Shown: piece by piece, positions 34,421-42,033 of the stretch
Layout of the letters: each line of letters starts with the position of its first letter
How positions within the stretch are numbered: the first letter of the stretch is position 1
Source of the DNA: DATGEP01 sp035310125
GTDB lineage: Bacteria > Chloroflexota > Ktedonobacteria > Ktedonobacterales > JADMIN01
NCBI GenBank assembly: GCA_035310125.1
Contig: DATGEP010000089.1
Coordinates: 1-42,033 of the forward strand
Length of the DNA: 42,033 bases
Direction of reading: 5' to 3'
Program-made: the position numbers and the translations under genes
Notes under the pieces: model-generated
What the model saw: the letters and a program-made list of their open reading frames with translations, nothing else
The model's database searches: none
What the model was told of the DNA's origin: nothing

Positions 34421-34999
34421 CTATTTCGTCAGCGCGAAGCTTGCGACCATGCTTTGGAGCGCGGCGTCGGCGTTCTCACCGGAGATTGCATCCGTGCTGA
34501 TCTGATATTCCCAATCAGTGGTCACGAGATAGTAATCAGTGTGGGTGTCGGTGATCGTCGAGCCAGGCACCTGCTGCTGGATTGGGGCGCTCGCGTAGGC
34601 GGCGAGGCTGGCCAGCCTTGTCGTTCGCAGTGTCTTATCAGTCGCCAGCGACTTGACGCTCTTGGCGATATTCGCGTCGTGGACGTTGAAGACGGCGATG
34701 CTCAGGGTGGATATGGGATCGCCCGGTGTATTCACCGCGTCCGACCGCGTGATGTAGACGGTCAGCGGTACGACCGCCGAGGTCGAGGATTGCGCATTCG
34801 CTTTCCAGCCATTGGGATAGGTAATGCTGAAATGGTATGGTGCGCTGGTATATACACCGCCTGCGAACGCGGGCAGCGGCGTGGCGGACTGCTGGCAGGC
34901 AGTCAGCGTCAATCCAAACAGCACCATTGAAGCGGTGACCAGCCAGAAACTCCGCTGTTTCGCTCGGCTACTCCGCATGTTATCCCCGGCCAGACTCAT
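34421..34999 (-). CDS. Predicted lipoprotein
   Basis: The 192-residue product has a lipoprotein signal: basic start, hydrophobic core FWLVTASMVLFGLTLTAC and lipidated Cys35 in the LTAC lipobox. It should therefore be anchored to the outer face of the cytoplasmic membrane. The mature part has a PsbP/DUF-like beta pattern (YHFSITYPNGWKA; DYYLVTTDWEYQIS), similar to small secreted proteins of unknown role. The ATG at 34999 has GGGAG 6 bases upstream; the frame is open to 35317, but that part is non-coding and includes the promoter. It is convergent with ligA and has no operon partner. Confidence 0.85.
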   Translation of the reverse strand: MSLAGDNMRSSRAKQRSFWLVTASMVLFGLTLTACQQSATPLPAFAGGVYTSAPYHFSITYPNGWKANAQSSTSAVVPLTVYITRSDAVNTPGDPISTLSIAVFNVHDANIAKSVKSLATDKTLRTTRLASLAAYASAPIQQQVPGSTITDTHTDYYLVTTDWEYQISTDAISGENADAALQSMVASFALTK

Positions 35000-35037
35000 C
35001 GCCGTCTCCCTCCGCCACAGTCTCACACAGCGGCGCG

Positions 35038-35067
35038 AGTATACACCGCGCGTTGCGGGACCGTCAA
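35038..35067 (-). promoter_or_regulatory. Promoter of the lipoprotein gene
   Basis: On the minus strand TTGACG (35062-35067) and TATACT (35038-35043) are 18 bases apart. Transcription would begin near 35030, about 30 bases before the ATG at 34999. Confidence 0.7.
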
Positions 35068-35133
35068 TTCGCGCGGCCCGTTTGGCTACCAGCAGCAATG
35101 GCCATCTCGCTTTTCGCTGAGTCGCGGCACCTG

Positions 35134-35139
35134 TATACT
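35134..35139 (+). promoter_or_regulatory. -10 element before the structured leader
   Basis: TATACT at 35134-35139 lies 5 bases before the first base of the structured element at 35145, where transcription would be expected to start. The matching -35 (TTTTCG, 17 bases upstream) is weak. Confidence 0.4.
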
Positions 35140-35144
35140 GTAAT

Positions 35145-35252
35145 TCACCCGCACAGAAGATATGACACGGTGCGGCGCCGGAGCGCCTAGATCGCTTGCG
35201 ATTCCGGTTGTCGTATGCACAATATGGGAATAGGTGCGAGGTGTGCGGGTGA
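35145..35252 (+). ncRNA. Structured leader or small RNA candidate
   Basis: The segment folds into nested helices by eye. P1 pairs 35145-35155 (TCACCCGCACA) with 35242-35252 and is 11 bp perfect. P2 pairs 35160-35167 with 35209-35216 (8 bp, one G-U). P3 pairs 35178-35182 with 35203-35207. P4 pairs 35191-35194 with 35199-35202 and is closed by a CUUG tetraloop. The predicted transcription start coincides with the 5' base of P1. A further small hairpin, 35257-35262 with 35266-35271, follows. It lies 90 bases upstream of the zinc-finger protein gene. It matches no RNA family I recognise. Confidence 0.45.
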
Positions 35253-35343
35253 TTTGCCCAGATGATCTGGGATGGTGGTGGCGTCCCATGTGAGCAGGGT
35301 GGTTCGGTGGGCGACAATCGAATAGATTCTGGAGTGAGATATC

Positions 35344-36225
35344 ATGAGTAGTGGACATACCAGCCGGGGCGGGCGCGGCAATCGCCGTTCACGGCGCGGC
35401 TCACAGCGGCCACGCGGCCCCGATGGGCAGAACGGCCAAACGCATTCCAGCTCCGCTATGCTCATATTTTCATCGGGCGGGCGCCAGACTCCGGCGCATG
35501 CCTCGCGCGAGATACCTTCGGTTGACGAAGAGATAGTGCTGGAAGAGGAGCTGGACATTCGCGTGACCGAAGAGCTCGACGGGGTAGGCGAGGCAACCGT
35601 CATGCACAATGGTCTAGCCGGAACGGGAGGAACGGAGGCCGAAGAGGCGTATTCTCCCACCGATTCAGCGCCCGGACAGGAGGCGCGGCTTGAAAAGCAA
35701 GGTCAGACGCTCGCGCCGCTGGGCGGGGGCGGCTCACGTGAACGCACACAACCATATGCTCCTGGCATGCGCTCGCACACACATCCGCTGGTGAGGCGCG
35801 GGCCAGCTTCCGAGCGAAACGATGCCGTGGCACAGAGCACGACGAGCTTCAGCGGAGAGCCTTCCGTGAGCCATCAAGCAGCGCCGCCGCCAGCTCAGCA
35901 CGAGCGCGGCGCTTCCCGCGAGATGCCGGCGATACACAGTCGCTCGCCGCGTGCCGAACACGACGATTTGAGCGAGCATGCGCCACTGCGACCCGAGGTA
36001 CGTGGCGAGGTGGGGCCGCTGATTGACGCGCTACACACTATCTTCGAGCAGGATCGTGCGGTTGCCAGCCAGGGCGGCACGACGCGCTGCGGTATCTGCT
36101 ACCTGCACTTTTCGCTTGCCGATCTGGAGTATCGCGAAGTGGAAGGCTACTACGTGTGCCACGCCTGCGCTCGGTCGCTTGGACCCGCGCGTTTGCCGAT
36201 GGTGCGCCGCCAGCAGCGCGCATAA
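35344..36225 (+). CDS. Disordered protein with C-terminal Cys4 zinc finger
   Basis: The 293-residue protein is not recognised. Residues about 1-35 are Arg/Gly/Ser-rich (GRGNRRSRRGSQRPRG), resembling RGG-type RNA-binding tails. An acidic stretch (EEIVLEEELDIRVTEELDG, about 61-79) follows, then about 130 low-complexity residues. The C-terminus has a helix and a Cys4 finger, RCGICYLHFS ... GYYVCHACARSL, with pairs spaced C-x2-C and C-x2-C. GGAG lies upstream of the ATG. It precedes an RNA methyltransferase gene on the same strand, and a structured leader lies upstream. An RNA-related role is possible but unproven. Confidence 0.7.
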   Translation: MSSGHTSRGGRGNRRSRRGSQRPRGPDGQNGQTHSSSAMLIFSSGGRQTPAHASREIPSVDEEIVLEEELDIRVTEELDGVGEATVMHNGLAGTGGTEAEEAYSPTDSAPGQEARLEKQGQTLAPLGGGGSRERTQPYAPGMRSHTHPLVRRGPASERNDAVAQSTTSFSGEPSVSHQAAPPPAQHERGASREMPAIHSRSPRAEHDDLSEHAPLRPEVRGEVGPLIDALHTIFEQDRAVASQGGTTRCGICYLHFSLADLEYREVEGYYVCHACARSLGPARLPMVRRQQRA

Positions 36226-36285
36226 TATGGCGCTGGCAGCCATTGGTCGCGGCCACCGCTGACATATCTCGCCTTGCCTGGAATA

Positions 36286-36294
36286 TGCTACAAT
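36286..36294 (+). promoter_or_regulatory. Extended -10 promoter of the RNA methyltransferase gene
   Basis: TG-C-TACAAT is a good extended -10 element. Transcription would start near 36301, about 80 bases before the chosen ATG at 36383. Confidence 0.5.
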
Positions 36295-36382
36295 TGCGAC
36301 ACGGGCAACCCAGTGCGCGTGAGGATTCCCGCGTACTGGCATGCGGCGACTGCCGCGGCATTCGGAAGGTCGAGACCGCATC

Positions 36383-37840
36383 ATGCCACAATTCGCTTCC
36401 GGCAGCGACCCATTCGCGATTACGAGCGATTCCATCGGGCGCGACGAGCTCCCACCGGAGGAAGAGGACGGCCCTATCATCGAGGTGGAGCTAACGGACC
36501 TCGCCTATGGCGGCGACGCGGTGGGGCGCCACGAGGGCCGCGCGGTCTTCGTGTCTGGCGGGCTTCCCGGAGAGATCGTGCGTGCCCGGCTGGTTCGCGA
36601 GCGCAGCAATTACGCGCGGGCCGAGCTTGTGGAGGTGTTGCGCGAGTCGCCGGATCGTGTGGTGCCGCGCTACCCGGAGCTTGGCGATTCCGGCGGTTTC
36701 CAATGGCAGCATCTGGCCTATCCGGCACAGCTGGTGTGGAAGACACGCATCACACGCCAGCTACTGATGCGCGTCGGCCGCTTTCCGAATCCGCCCGTAC
36801 AGCCTACGATTGGTATGCCGGCGGGCAGCGACCCATGGCGCTATCGAACCGTGGCGCAGTTCGCCATCGGCGGCGATGGCGCGATTGGATTCCGCCGCGC
36901 GGGCAGCCATGATGTGCTGGATATGCCGGATTGCCCGCTGGTACATCCCGCGCTGGATGCGCTGTATCAGGGTGTGCGGATGTGGATACGCGCACAGTGG
37001 GGTAGCGACGCGTCGCAATACGCCGAGCGTTTTACGATACGAGTCGCCCTGAATGCGCCACCAGTGGTTCTGCAGGGCATCAGCCCGCAGCCAGCTCGCT
37101 CAGAGCCGGTGGGATTGCTGGCCATCGAGACGCGCCCCGGCGGCGCCTTCGATGCGGCGGGCGGGCCGAACACGATTGGCGCATCTATCCTGGAGGCGCT
37201 TCCTGATCTGATTGGCGTGGTGATCTTGGGACTGCCGGGCGGGCGGGGACGTGTCGTCGTCGGGCAGGATTTCGTTCACGAGCAGGTGATGAACCGCACG
37301 TTCCGTATCTCGGCGGGCTCATTCTTCCAGGTGAACGCGGCGCAGACGCCGGTGCTGGTGCGGGAGGCGCTCGCCGCGCTGCGCCCGCGCCTGAGCGATT
37401 GGGCGCTGGATGGGTACAGCGGGGTCGGTCTGTTCTCCCTCTTCCTGGCCGAGCATGTTACTCACGTGCATGCTATTGAGTCGCAGCCGAGCGCTGTGGC
37501 GGATGCCCGCGCCAGCGCGGCGTTGAGCGCGGCCACGAATGTGACCAGCACGGAGGGCGTGCTGGAGCGTGTGCTAGGGCAGCTGCGCCGCCAGAACGAG
37601 CGCATTGATATCGCGCTGGTGGACCCGCCGCGCGCTGGCTGCCATCCGCGCGCGCTGACGGAGATCAAGCAGCTTGGGCCGCGGGCGCTGGTCTACGTGT
37701 CGTGCGACCCCTCGACGCTCGCCCGCGACCTCCAGCTCATCTGCTCGGATACCTACCAGCTTGTCGCGGTCCAGCCGGTGGATATGTTCCCGTTCACCTC
37801 ACACATCGAGTGCGTGGCGCTCTGCGAACGGGTGCGATGA
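36383..37840 (+). CDS. TrmA/RlmD-family RNA (uracil-5)-methyltransferase
   Basis: This SAM-dependent enzyme methylates C5 of a uracil in rRNA or tRNA. An N-terminal TRAM domain (about 31-90: VELTDLAYGGDAVGRHEGRA) is followed by the catalytic domain with SFFQVN, motif I in DGYSGVGLFSLFLA, DPPRAGCHP and the nucleophile Cys441 in YVSCDPSTLARDL; the general-base Glu is in SHIECVAL. The Fe-S cluster cysteines of RlmD-type enzymes are missing: the place of CxxxxxCGGC reads RYPELGDSGGFQWQH. The start is uncertain: the ATG at 36383 gives 485 residues, and an ATG at 36341 is also in frame. Ribosome binding sites are weak for both. Confidence 0.9.
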   Translation: MPQFASGSDPFAITSDSIGRDELPPEEEDGPIIEVELTDLAYGGDAVGRHEGRAVFVSGGLPGEIVRARLVRERSNYARAELVEVLRESPDRVVPRYPELGDSGGFQWQHLAYPAQLVWKTRITRQLLMRVGRFPNPPVQPTIGMPAGSDPWRYRTVAQFAIGGDGAIGFRRAGSHDVLDMPDCPLVHPALDALYQGVRMWIRAQWGSDASQYAERFTIRVALNAPPVVLQGISPQPARSEPVGLLAIETRPGGAFDAAGGPNTIGASILEALPDLIGVVILGLPGGRGRVVVGQDFVHEQVMNRTFRISAGSFFQVNAAQTPVLVREALAALRPRLSDWALDGYSGVGLFSLFLAEHVTHVHAIESQPSAVADARASAALSAATNVTSTEGVLERVLGQLRRQNERIDIALVDPPRAGCHPRALTEIKQLGPRALVYVSCDPSTLARDLQLICSDTYQLVAVQPVDMFPFTSHIECVALCERVR

Positions 37841-37861
37841 GGAATCTGTCGCCACATTGGT

Positions 37862-37984
37862 CTACAAGCGTATGCGTTTACAGGCGCGCCGGAGCAGCGC
37901 GCGGGCAATGCCTTCCGCGAGGATATGCAACGCCGCTCGCGCCCAGCTGCGCCACTCCAGCGCGATAGCGATGAGCAACGTCAT
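37862..37984 (-). CDS. Possible short hydrophobic peptide or gene remnant
   Basis: On the minus strand a 40-codon frame reads MTLLIAIALEWRSWARAAL and ends LLRRACKRIRL: a hydrophobic helix followed by an amphipathic basic helix, with plausible codon use. The same frame looks protein-like for about 15 residues upstream of the ATG (HWPEVIAFGFL), but no start or ribosome binding site is visible there. It may be a membrane-active small protein or the tail of a lost gene, filling the gap between the methyltransferase and XRE genes. Confidence 0.25.
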   Translation of the reverse strand: MTLLIAIALEWRSWARAALHILAEGIARALLRRACKRIRL

Positions 37985-38040
37985 CAGAAAGCCAAACGCG
38001 ATGACCTCTGGCCAGTGGCTGTGTAGGTTTGGATGCCAAC

Positions 38041-38454
38041 ATGGACAGCACAGACAGCGTAGACGGCACGACCAGGGGACAGAAGCAGGATTTTCGCGTG
38101 ATGCTCAGGCGTTACCGGCTGGCGGCTGAACGGACACATGAACAGCTCGCCGAGAGCGCGGGTGTGAGCGTCCGCAGCATCAGCAATCTGGAGCGTGGCT
38201 CATGGCATACTCCGCGTGGCGATGCCATATGTACGATCGCCGCCGCGCTCGATTTGTCTGTTGAGGAAGTGAGAGCTTTCATGGCGGCAGCGCGGGTGCG
38301 TGAGGATGGTGAGTCGTTGGCCTCGCCGGCGTACGTGCCTGAGCTGTCTCTTGTGTATTTGCCGCACACGCCATCAACACCCACAACCTCATCACCGGAT
38401 GCCGCGCGGGAGGTGATGGTCTTCTACGAGTTTCTCCGCCACGTGGGAGGGTAG
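38041..38454 (+). CDS. XRE-family helix-turn-helix regulator
   Basis: The 137-residue protein has a Cro/CI-type HTH at about 18-80 (LLRRYR-like start, THEQLAESAGVSVRSISNLE, then RGSWHTPRGDAICTIAAALD). The form resembles the HTH found at the N-terminus of larger ATPase regulators, but here it ends after a Thr/Ser/Pro-rich stretch and a short helix. The ATG at 38041 is preferred to a TTG at 38029; neither has a strong ribosome binding site. It lies directly upstream of the type VII secretion promoter and could regulate that operon, which is an inference from position. Confidence 0.82.
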   Translation: MDSTDSVDGTTRGQKQDFRVMLRRYRLAAERTHEQLAESAGVSVRSISNLERGSWHTPRGDAICTIAAALDLSVEEVRAFMAAARVREDGESLASPAYVPELSLVYLPHTPSTPTTSSPDAAREVMVFYEFLRHVGG

Positions 38455-38508
38455 TTGCGGGAAATAGGCCAGTAACTCTGGAGTCTCCGCGCATTTCAGA
38501 ACTCTCCA

Positions 38509-38537
38509 TTGACAACGCTAGCAACCGTGTTTATACT
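38509..38537 (+). promoter_or_regulatory. Consensus promoter of the type VII secretion cluster
   Basis: TTGACA (38509-38514) and TATACT (38532-38537) are exactly 17 bases apart, one of the best matches in the window. The predicted leader to the WXG100 start is about 113 bases. Confidence 0.75.
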
Positions 38538-38656
38538 ACTGGCGTCGCCGGTCTGCTGAGATCGTGGGGAGCGGCCAGCACGCAGGACTCAATGGGATTG
38601 ACCGGCGTGTAGGGATTGTGCTGACCGCCCGACGAGGTATCAGGAGGATTCTCAAC

Positions 38657-38944
38657 ATGGGCTTCAGAGTAACACCGGAAGATCTGCACACACTCGGCAG
38701 CCACTACAGTCAGCATGCCAGCGACCTGGAGCAGACGCATCAGCAGCTGGTGTCGAAAGCCACGGGGATCGAGTCGGTCTGGCAAGGGGGCGCGGCGGAA
38801 CAGCACCATCAACTGATGCAGCAGTACAACAGCCAACTGGCGCAGCTCAAAGACACGCTCCACCAGATCTCGCAGAATGTGCATACGGCGGCCGACAACT
38901 ACGCGCACGCTGACGAGTCGGCACACAGGGGCTTCATGTCTTAG
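38657..38944 (+). CDS. WXG100-family (EsxA-like) secreted protein
   Basis: The 95-residue helical-hairpin protein fits the WXG100 family of type VII secretion substrates. Two Gln/His-rich amphipathic helices flank a turn with Trp42-Gln43-Gly44 (ESVWQGGAAEQ). The C-terminal YxxxD/E export motif is present as Tyr82-x3-Asp86. The ATG at 38657 has AGGAGG 9 bases upstream; the frame extends to 38564, but that part lies in the leader. It is the first gene of a cluster with a YukD-like protein and an EccC-like ATPase. Confidence 0.92.
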   Translation: MGFRVTPEDLHTLGSHYSQHASDLEQTHQQLVSKATGIESVWQGGAAEQHHQLMQQYNSQLAQLKDTLHQISQNVHTAADNYAHADESAHRGFMS

Positions 38945-39060
38945 CGTGTGGCACGAGGCTCGTTTAGAGGGGCGACGCAGCCTGCGCGCCGGTATTCTCA
39001 CCGTGGGAGGGCATGGCGCCTTCCCACGGCTGTCTCGCTCTCCGCACAGATAGGGTGGTT

Positions 39061-39426
39061 ATGCGCACGGTTCTTGTCTCCCTCGATACGCCACAGCAGC
39101 GCGCCGACCTGGAGCTTCCCGCGGAAGCGCCCGTGGGTGACCTCTTGCCCTTGCTGATCGAGGCGTTTGGACTAGCCAGGACACAGCCCGCTGCCGAAGC
39201 CACGAACCTATGGCTGCTCCGTGAGGCGACGAGCGCACCGCTCCATCCCGCGCGCTCACTGATGGACGGCGGCATTGTGGATGGTATGCGACTCCTCTTG
39301 CAGGATGTCGCCACGTTCCACATGGAGCGCCAGCGCGAGGCAGCTGCCCCGCAACCGCAGCATCCCGCCGGCCCCAGCACTGGCGGCATTGGCATTCGCT
39401 GGAACCGCGACGGCCTCCTTCCGTAA
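39061..39426 (+). CDS. YukD/EsaB-like ubiquitin-fold protein of type VII secretion
   Basis: The 121-residue protein has the YukD-type beta-grasp pattern in residues 1-85: MRTVLVSLDTP, a helix in VGDLLPLLIEAFGL, then LWLLREA and SLMDGGIVDGMRLLL. YukD/EsaB proteins are small accessory components of type VII systems, sometimes fused to EccD. The last 35 residues are a Pro/Gln-rich tail. The start at 39061 is in a GGGTGG context. It lies between the WXG100 gene and the ATPase gene, 36 bases from the latter. Confidence 0.8.
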   Translation: MRTVLVSLDTPQQRADLELPAEAPVGDLLPLLIEAFGLARTQPAAEATNLWLLREATSAPLHPARSLMDGGIVDGMRLLLQDVATFHMERQREAAAPQPQHPAGPSTGGIGIRWNRDGLLP

Positions 39427-39462
39427 TCGCGGGCCGCCAGACTGGAAGGGGAACGACGACGC

Positions 39463-42033
39463 ATGCTCGGCATTATCTTTCACCGCCCCGCGCGTATTTA
39501 TCCAGATCGCCTCCCCGAAGATGAGATTGTCCTCGTCGCCCCGCCCGCCACGCCTCAGGCCCAGCAGGGAGCCTCTTCGTGGCTCCAATATGTTATTCCG
39601 GTTGTGGGCAGCCTTGGCTCCATCGCGTTTGTCGCGTATGGCGGCAATATGGGTGGCTCGGGCCGCTCGCCACTGCTCACCTTCCTGATACCGGGCGTCG
39701 CCGTCCTCACCGCTGGCCTTTCCATTCTTGGCGGCGTCGCGATGCGCCGCGCGCAGAAGAAGGCATTTGAGAAGCAGGTCAAAAGCAATCGCGGCAAGTA
39801 CACGGCGTATGTTGAGACGCAGGCCAACCGGCTGGATGCGATCACTCGCGCGCAGCGCACCGTCGCCACGCGGCTGCATCCCGACCTCCCTAATCTTGCC
39901 AACTTCGTCGCGCGCCGTGAGTATGTCTGGGAGCGACGCATTACCGACACCGATTTTTTGCTTACCCGCGTCGGCACTGGTCCCATTCCGCTTGCCGCGC
40001 CGTTGCGCATCGAAACCGGCAACAATCCCCTGATGGACTACGACCAGGAATGTTTGTCACGTGCGCAAGCCGTCGTCGCGCGCTACAGCCAGGTGGAGAA
40101 CGCGCCTATCGCCATTTCTCTGCGTGACGCTGGCACTCTTGCCGTCAGTGGCAATCGCGCGAATGTCCGCGCGCTCGTGCGCTCTATGTTGACGGAAATG
40201 GCCGCGTTCCACTCGCCTGATGACCTCCGCATGCTCGCGTACTTCCCGCAGGAGGCCACCGCCGATTGGGCGTGGCTCAAGTGGCTGCCACACACACACC
40301 GGCTGCGCCAGATGAAGGCTGATAAGGTGACAGGGGAGCCAATGTGCCTCCTTGCCGACAACGTCGAGACTCTGCGCGATATGCTCAATGGTCAGGTGCT
40401 TCCGGAGCTGGAACGCCGCCGCAAGCTCGCGGGCGACAAGAGCGGCGACAACGTGACTGCCACGCCGCCGAAGCCGCATTTCGTGATCATCCTCGACGGC
40501 TTCACACCACAAGGATCGCTCGCCCGCACGCCGGTGCTGAACGAGCTGTTTCGCGAGGCGGCATCGCTCGGCGTTACGGTCCTTTGCCTGGTGGGCGACC
40601 GCTCCGATGAGCCAGTGGCATTGCAGGCGCGGCTGGAGGTCTCCGGCGTCGGCTGGCTCTCGTTCGAGCAGACCGCCTTCGGGGGACGGCGCGTGGAGGG
40701 CATCCATCCAGATGCCGCGGATGCCGCCGTCTGCGAGGGCATCGCACGCAGCCTCGCGCCGCTGACGCTGGGCGAGAAGGGCGCTTCACGCGACCTGGCT
40801 GACGACGTGAAGCTGCTGGACATGTACGGCATCTCCTCGCCTGACTTCATTGACGCCGCCAAGCTCTGGGAGCCGCGCACCCGGCAGGATCTTCTGCGCG
40901 TACCGATTGGCATGCGTGCCGATGGCGAGCCGCTGATCCTGGATGTCAAGGAGGCGGCGGATGGTGGCATGGGTGTGCATGGACTCATCATCGGGGCCAC
41001 CGGCTCCGGCAAAAGTGAGCTGCTGCGCACCATCGTGACCAGTCTCGCGCTCACCCACGACCCAGAGACGCTCAACTTCGTGCTGGCTGACTTCAAAGGC
41101 GGCGCCTCGTTCGCGGATCTGGCCAACCTGCCCCACGCCGCTGGCATGATTACTAATCTGGCCAGCGACCTGAGCCTCGTCGATCGCATGAAGGCGGCGC
41201 TCGCGGGCGAGCAGGAGCGGCGCCAGCACATGCTACGCGAGGCCGGCAACCTTGATAACATCAAGCAGTATCAGGCCAAACGCACGATGACACCCGGCAT
41301 GGAGCCGATGCCCTACCTCATGATTATCGTGGATGAGTTCGCCGAGCTACTTGCCAACCGGCCGGACTTCCTGGAGCTGTTCGTCGCCATTGGTCGCGTG
41401 GGGCGCAGTCTGGGCATGCACCTGCTGCTGGCGACGCAGCGTCTGGGCGAGGGGCGCATCTCCGGACTGGAAGGGCATCTACGCTACCGTATCTGCCTGC
41501 GCACATTCAGCGCCGCCGAAAGCACTGCCGTCCTCAACACGCAGGATGCCTTCTATCTGCCATCCTTTCCGGGCATCGGCTACTTCAAGGTAGATACCAA
41601 TATCTACGATCTCTTCAAGACGGCGCTTGTCTCCACGCCGTATGTGCCGGCCTCGGAGGATACCGCGACGACCCTGGCCATTCGCAGCTTCGGACCGACA
41701 GGTGTGCTTACGCCGCTCATCTCCTCCGCGTCTGTGAGCGCCGACACCGACGCGCCACGCGCCAGCGAGGGCGACGCGCTCAAGACCGACATGGATGTCA
41801 TCATTACGCATCTGGTGGAGAACGAGCCGGCGCAGACCCAGCGCGCAGGGGTCCATCAGGTTTGGCTGCCGCCGCTACCGACGCGGCTCTCACTCACGGA
41901 GCTGCTGCGGACGGGCGGGTTGGAACGGCTGGATGGCAGCCGCTGGACGCAGACGCCCGCGTGCGGGCTACTGCGCGTTCCTGTTGGCCTGCTGGACAAG
42001 CCCGTCGAACAGGCACAGCAGCCGCTGCTGCTG
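39463..42033 (+). CDS. EccC-like FtsK/SpoIIIE ATPase of type VII secretion (3' end outside window)
   Basis: The frame is open from the ATG at 39463 to the last base (857 codons seen). Two membrane helices lie at about 42-60 and 71-93. A first ATPase domain carries Walker A GATGSGKSE (from residue 511) and Walker B LMIIVDEFAELL (Asp624, Glu625), followed by LLLATQRLGEGRISGLEG. The last visible residues (LLRVPVGLLDKPVEQ) begin a second ATPase module. No FHA domain precedes the helices, as in actinobacterial EccC and unlike Firmicutes EssC. It should power export of the WXG100 protein. GGAAGGGG lies about 11 bases before the start. Confidence 0.93.
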   Translation, partial: MLGIIFHRPARIYPDRLPEDEIVLVAPPATPQAQQGASSWLQYVIPVVGSLGSIAFVAYGGNMGGSGRSPLLTFLIPGVAVLTAGLSILGGVAMRRAQKKAFEKQVKSNRGKYTAYVETQANRLDAITRAQRTVATRLHPDLPNLANFVARREYVWERRITDTDFLLTRVGTGPIPLAAPLRIETGNNPLMDYDQECLSRAQAVVARYSQVENAPIAISLRDAGTLAVSGNRANVRALVRSMLTEMAAFHSPDDLRMLAYFPQEATADWAWLKWLPHTHRLRQMKADKVTGEPMCLLADNVETLRDMLNGQVLPELERRRKLAGDKSGDNVTATPPKPHFVIILDGFTPQGSLARTPVLNELFREAASLGVTVLCLVGDRSDEPVALQARLEVSGVGWLSFEQTAFGGRRVEGIHPDAADAAVCEGIARSLAPLTLGEKGASRDLADDVKLLDMYGISSPDFIDAAKLWEPRTRQDLLRVPIGMRADGEPLILDVKEAADGGMGVHGLIIGATGSGKSELLRTIVTSLALTHDPETLNFVLADFKGGASFADLANLPHAAGMITNLASDLSLVDRMKAALAGEQERRQHMLREAGNLDNIKQYQAKRTMTPGMEPMPYLMIIVDEFAELLANRPDFLELFVAIGRVGRSLGMHLLLATQRLGEGRISGLEGHLRYRICLRTFSAAESTAVLNTQDAFYLPSFPGIGYFKVDTNIYDLFKTALVSTPYVPASEDTATTLAIRSFGPTGVLTPLISSASVSADTDAPRASEGDALKTDMDVIITHLVENEPAQTQRAGVHQVWLPPLPTRLSLTELLRTGGLERLDGSRWTQTPACGLLRVPVGLLDKPVEQAQQPLLL

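Noticed and set aside
40392..41264. Minus-strand frame of 290 codons antisense to the EccC-like gene
   Set aside because: Ser/Arg/Pro-rich shadow of a clear FtsK/EccC coding region.
1..42033. CRISPR arrays, insertion sequences, prophage or integrase genes
   Set aside because: No regularly spaced repeats, transposase-like frames or attachment-site duplications were seen; the 32-bp tandem pair at 7454 has no spacers.

Overview
The window is GC-rich bacterial chromosome. It most likely comes from a Chloroflexota bacterium, possibly Ktedonobacteria-like. That is an inference from three things: a full nuoA-N complex I operon in canonical order with separate nuoC and nuoD, a single-membrane style gene set, and a WXG100/YukD/EccC type VII secretion cluster. 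No rRNA gene or marker in the window fixes the taxonomy.

Layout. 1-1669: left edge with a possible leaderless promoter, then a squalene-cyclase-fold (alpha/alpha toroid) protein on the minus strand. 1670-17324: nuoN to nuoA, all on the minus strand and read from one consensus sigma70-type promoter near 17409-17437. 17709-21704: two minus-strand genes of unknown role, a six-helix membrane protein with a HAMP-like region and a methyltransferase-like/zinc-knuckle/GNAT fusion. 21705-22690: a mostly non-coding kilobase with a strong leftward promoter, a 10-bp dyad and decayed-looking short ORFs. 22694-25017: tRNA-Ala(CGC) with its own promoter and terminator, divergent from aspS. 25098-27366: an overlapping pair, an LPLAT-type acyltransferase with a PqqD-like N-terminus and a family 2 glycosyltransferase. 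27660-29733: a DtxR-family regulator and an Nramp (MntH) metal transporter in one operon. 29734-32015: SnoaL-like gene remnant, DinB-like protein, lipid kinase. 32172-34328: ligA. 34421-36225: lipoprotein and a disordered zinc-finger protein, divergent, with a structured-RNA candidate between them. 36383-38454: a TrmA/RlmD-type RNA methyltransferase without Fe-S cysteines, and an XRE regulator. 38509-42033: promoter, WXG100, YukD-like protein and an EccC-like ATPase cut by the window edge.

The most notable points are departures at the conserved TM5 glutamate in the pump subunits of complex I (NuoL Gly, NuoM Asp), the type VII secretion cluster, a leader of about 108 nt at 35145-35252 that folds from its predicted first base, and several domain fusions or missing motifs. 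Several starts were moved downstream to codons with good ribosome binding sites (nuoN, nuoH, nuoA, glycosyltransferase, acyltransferase, DinB, ligA, lipoprotein, WXG100, YukD-like). All family assignments were made by reading motifs, without database searches.
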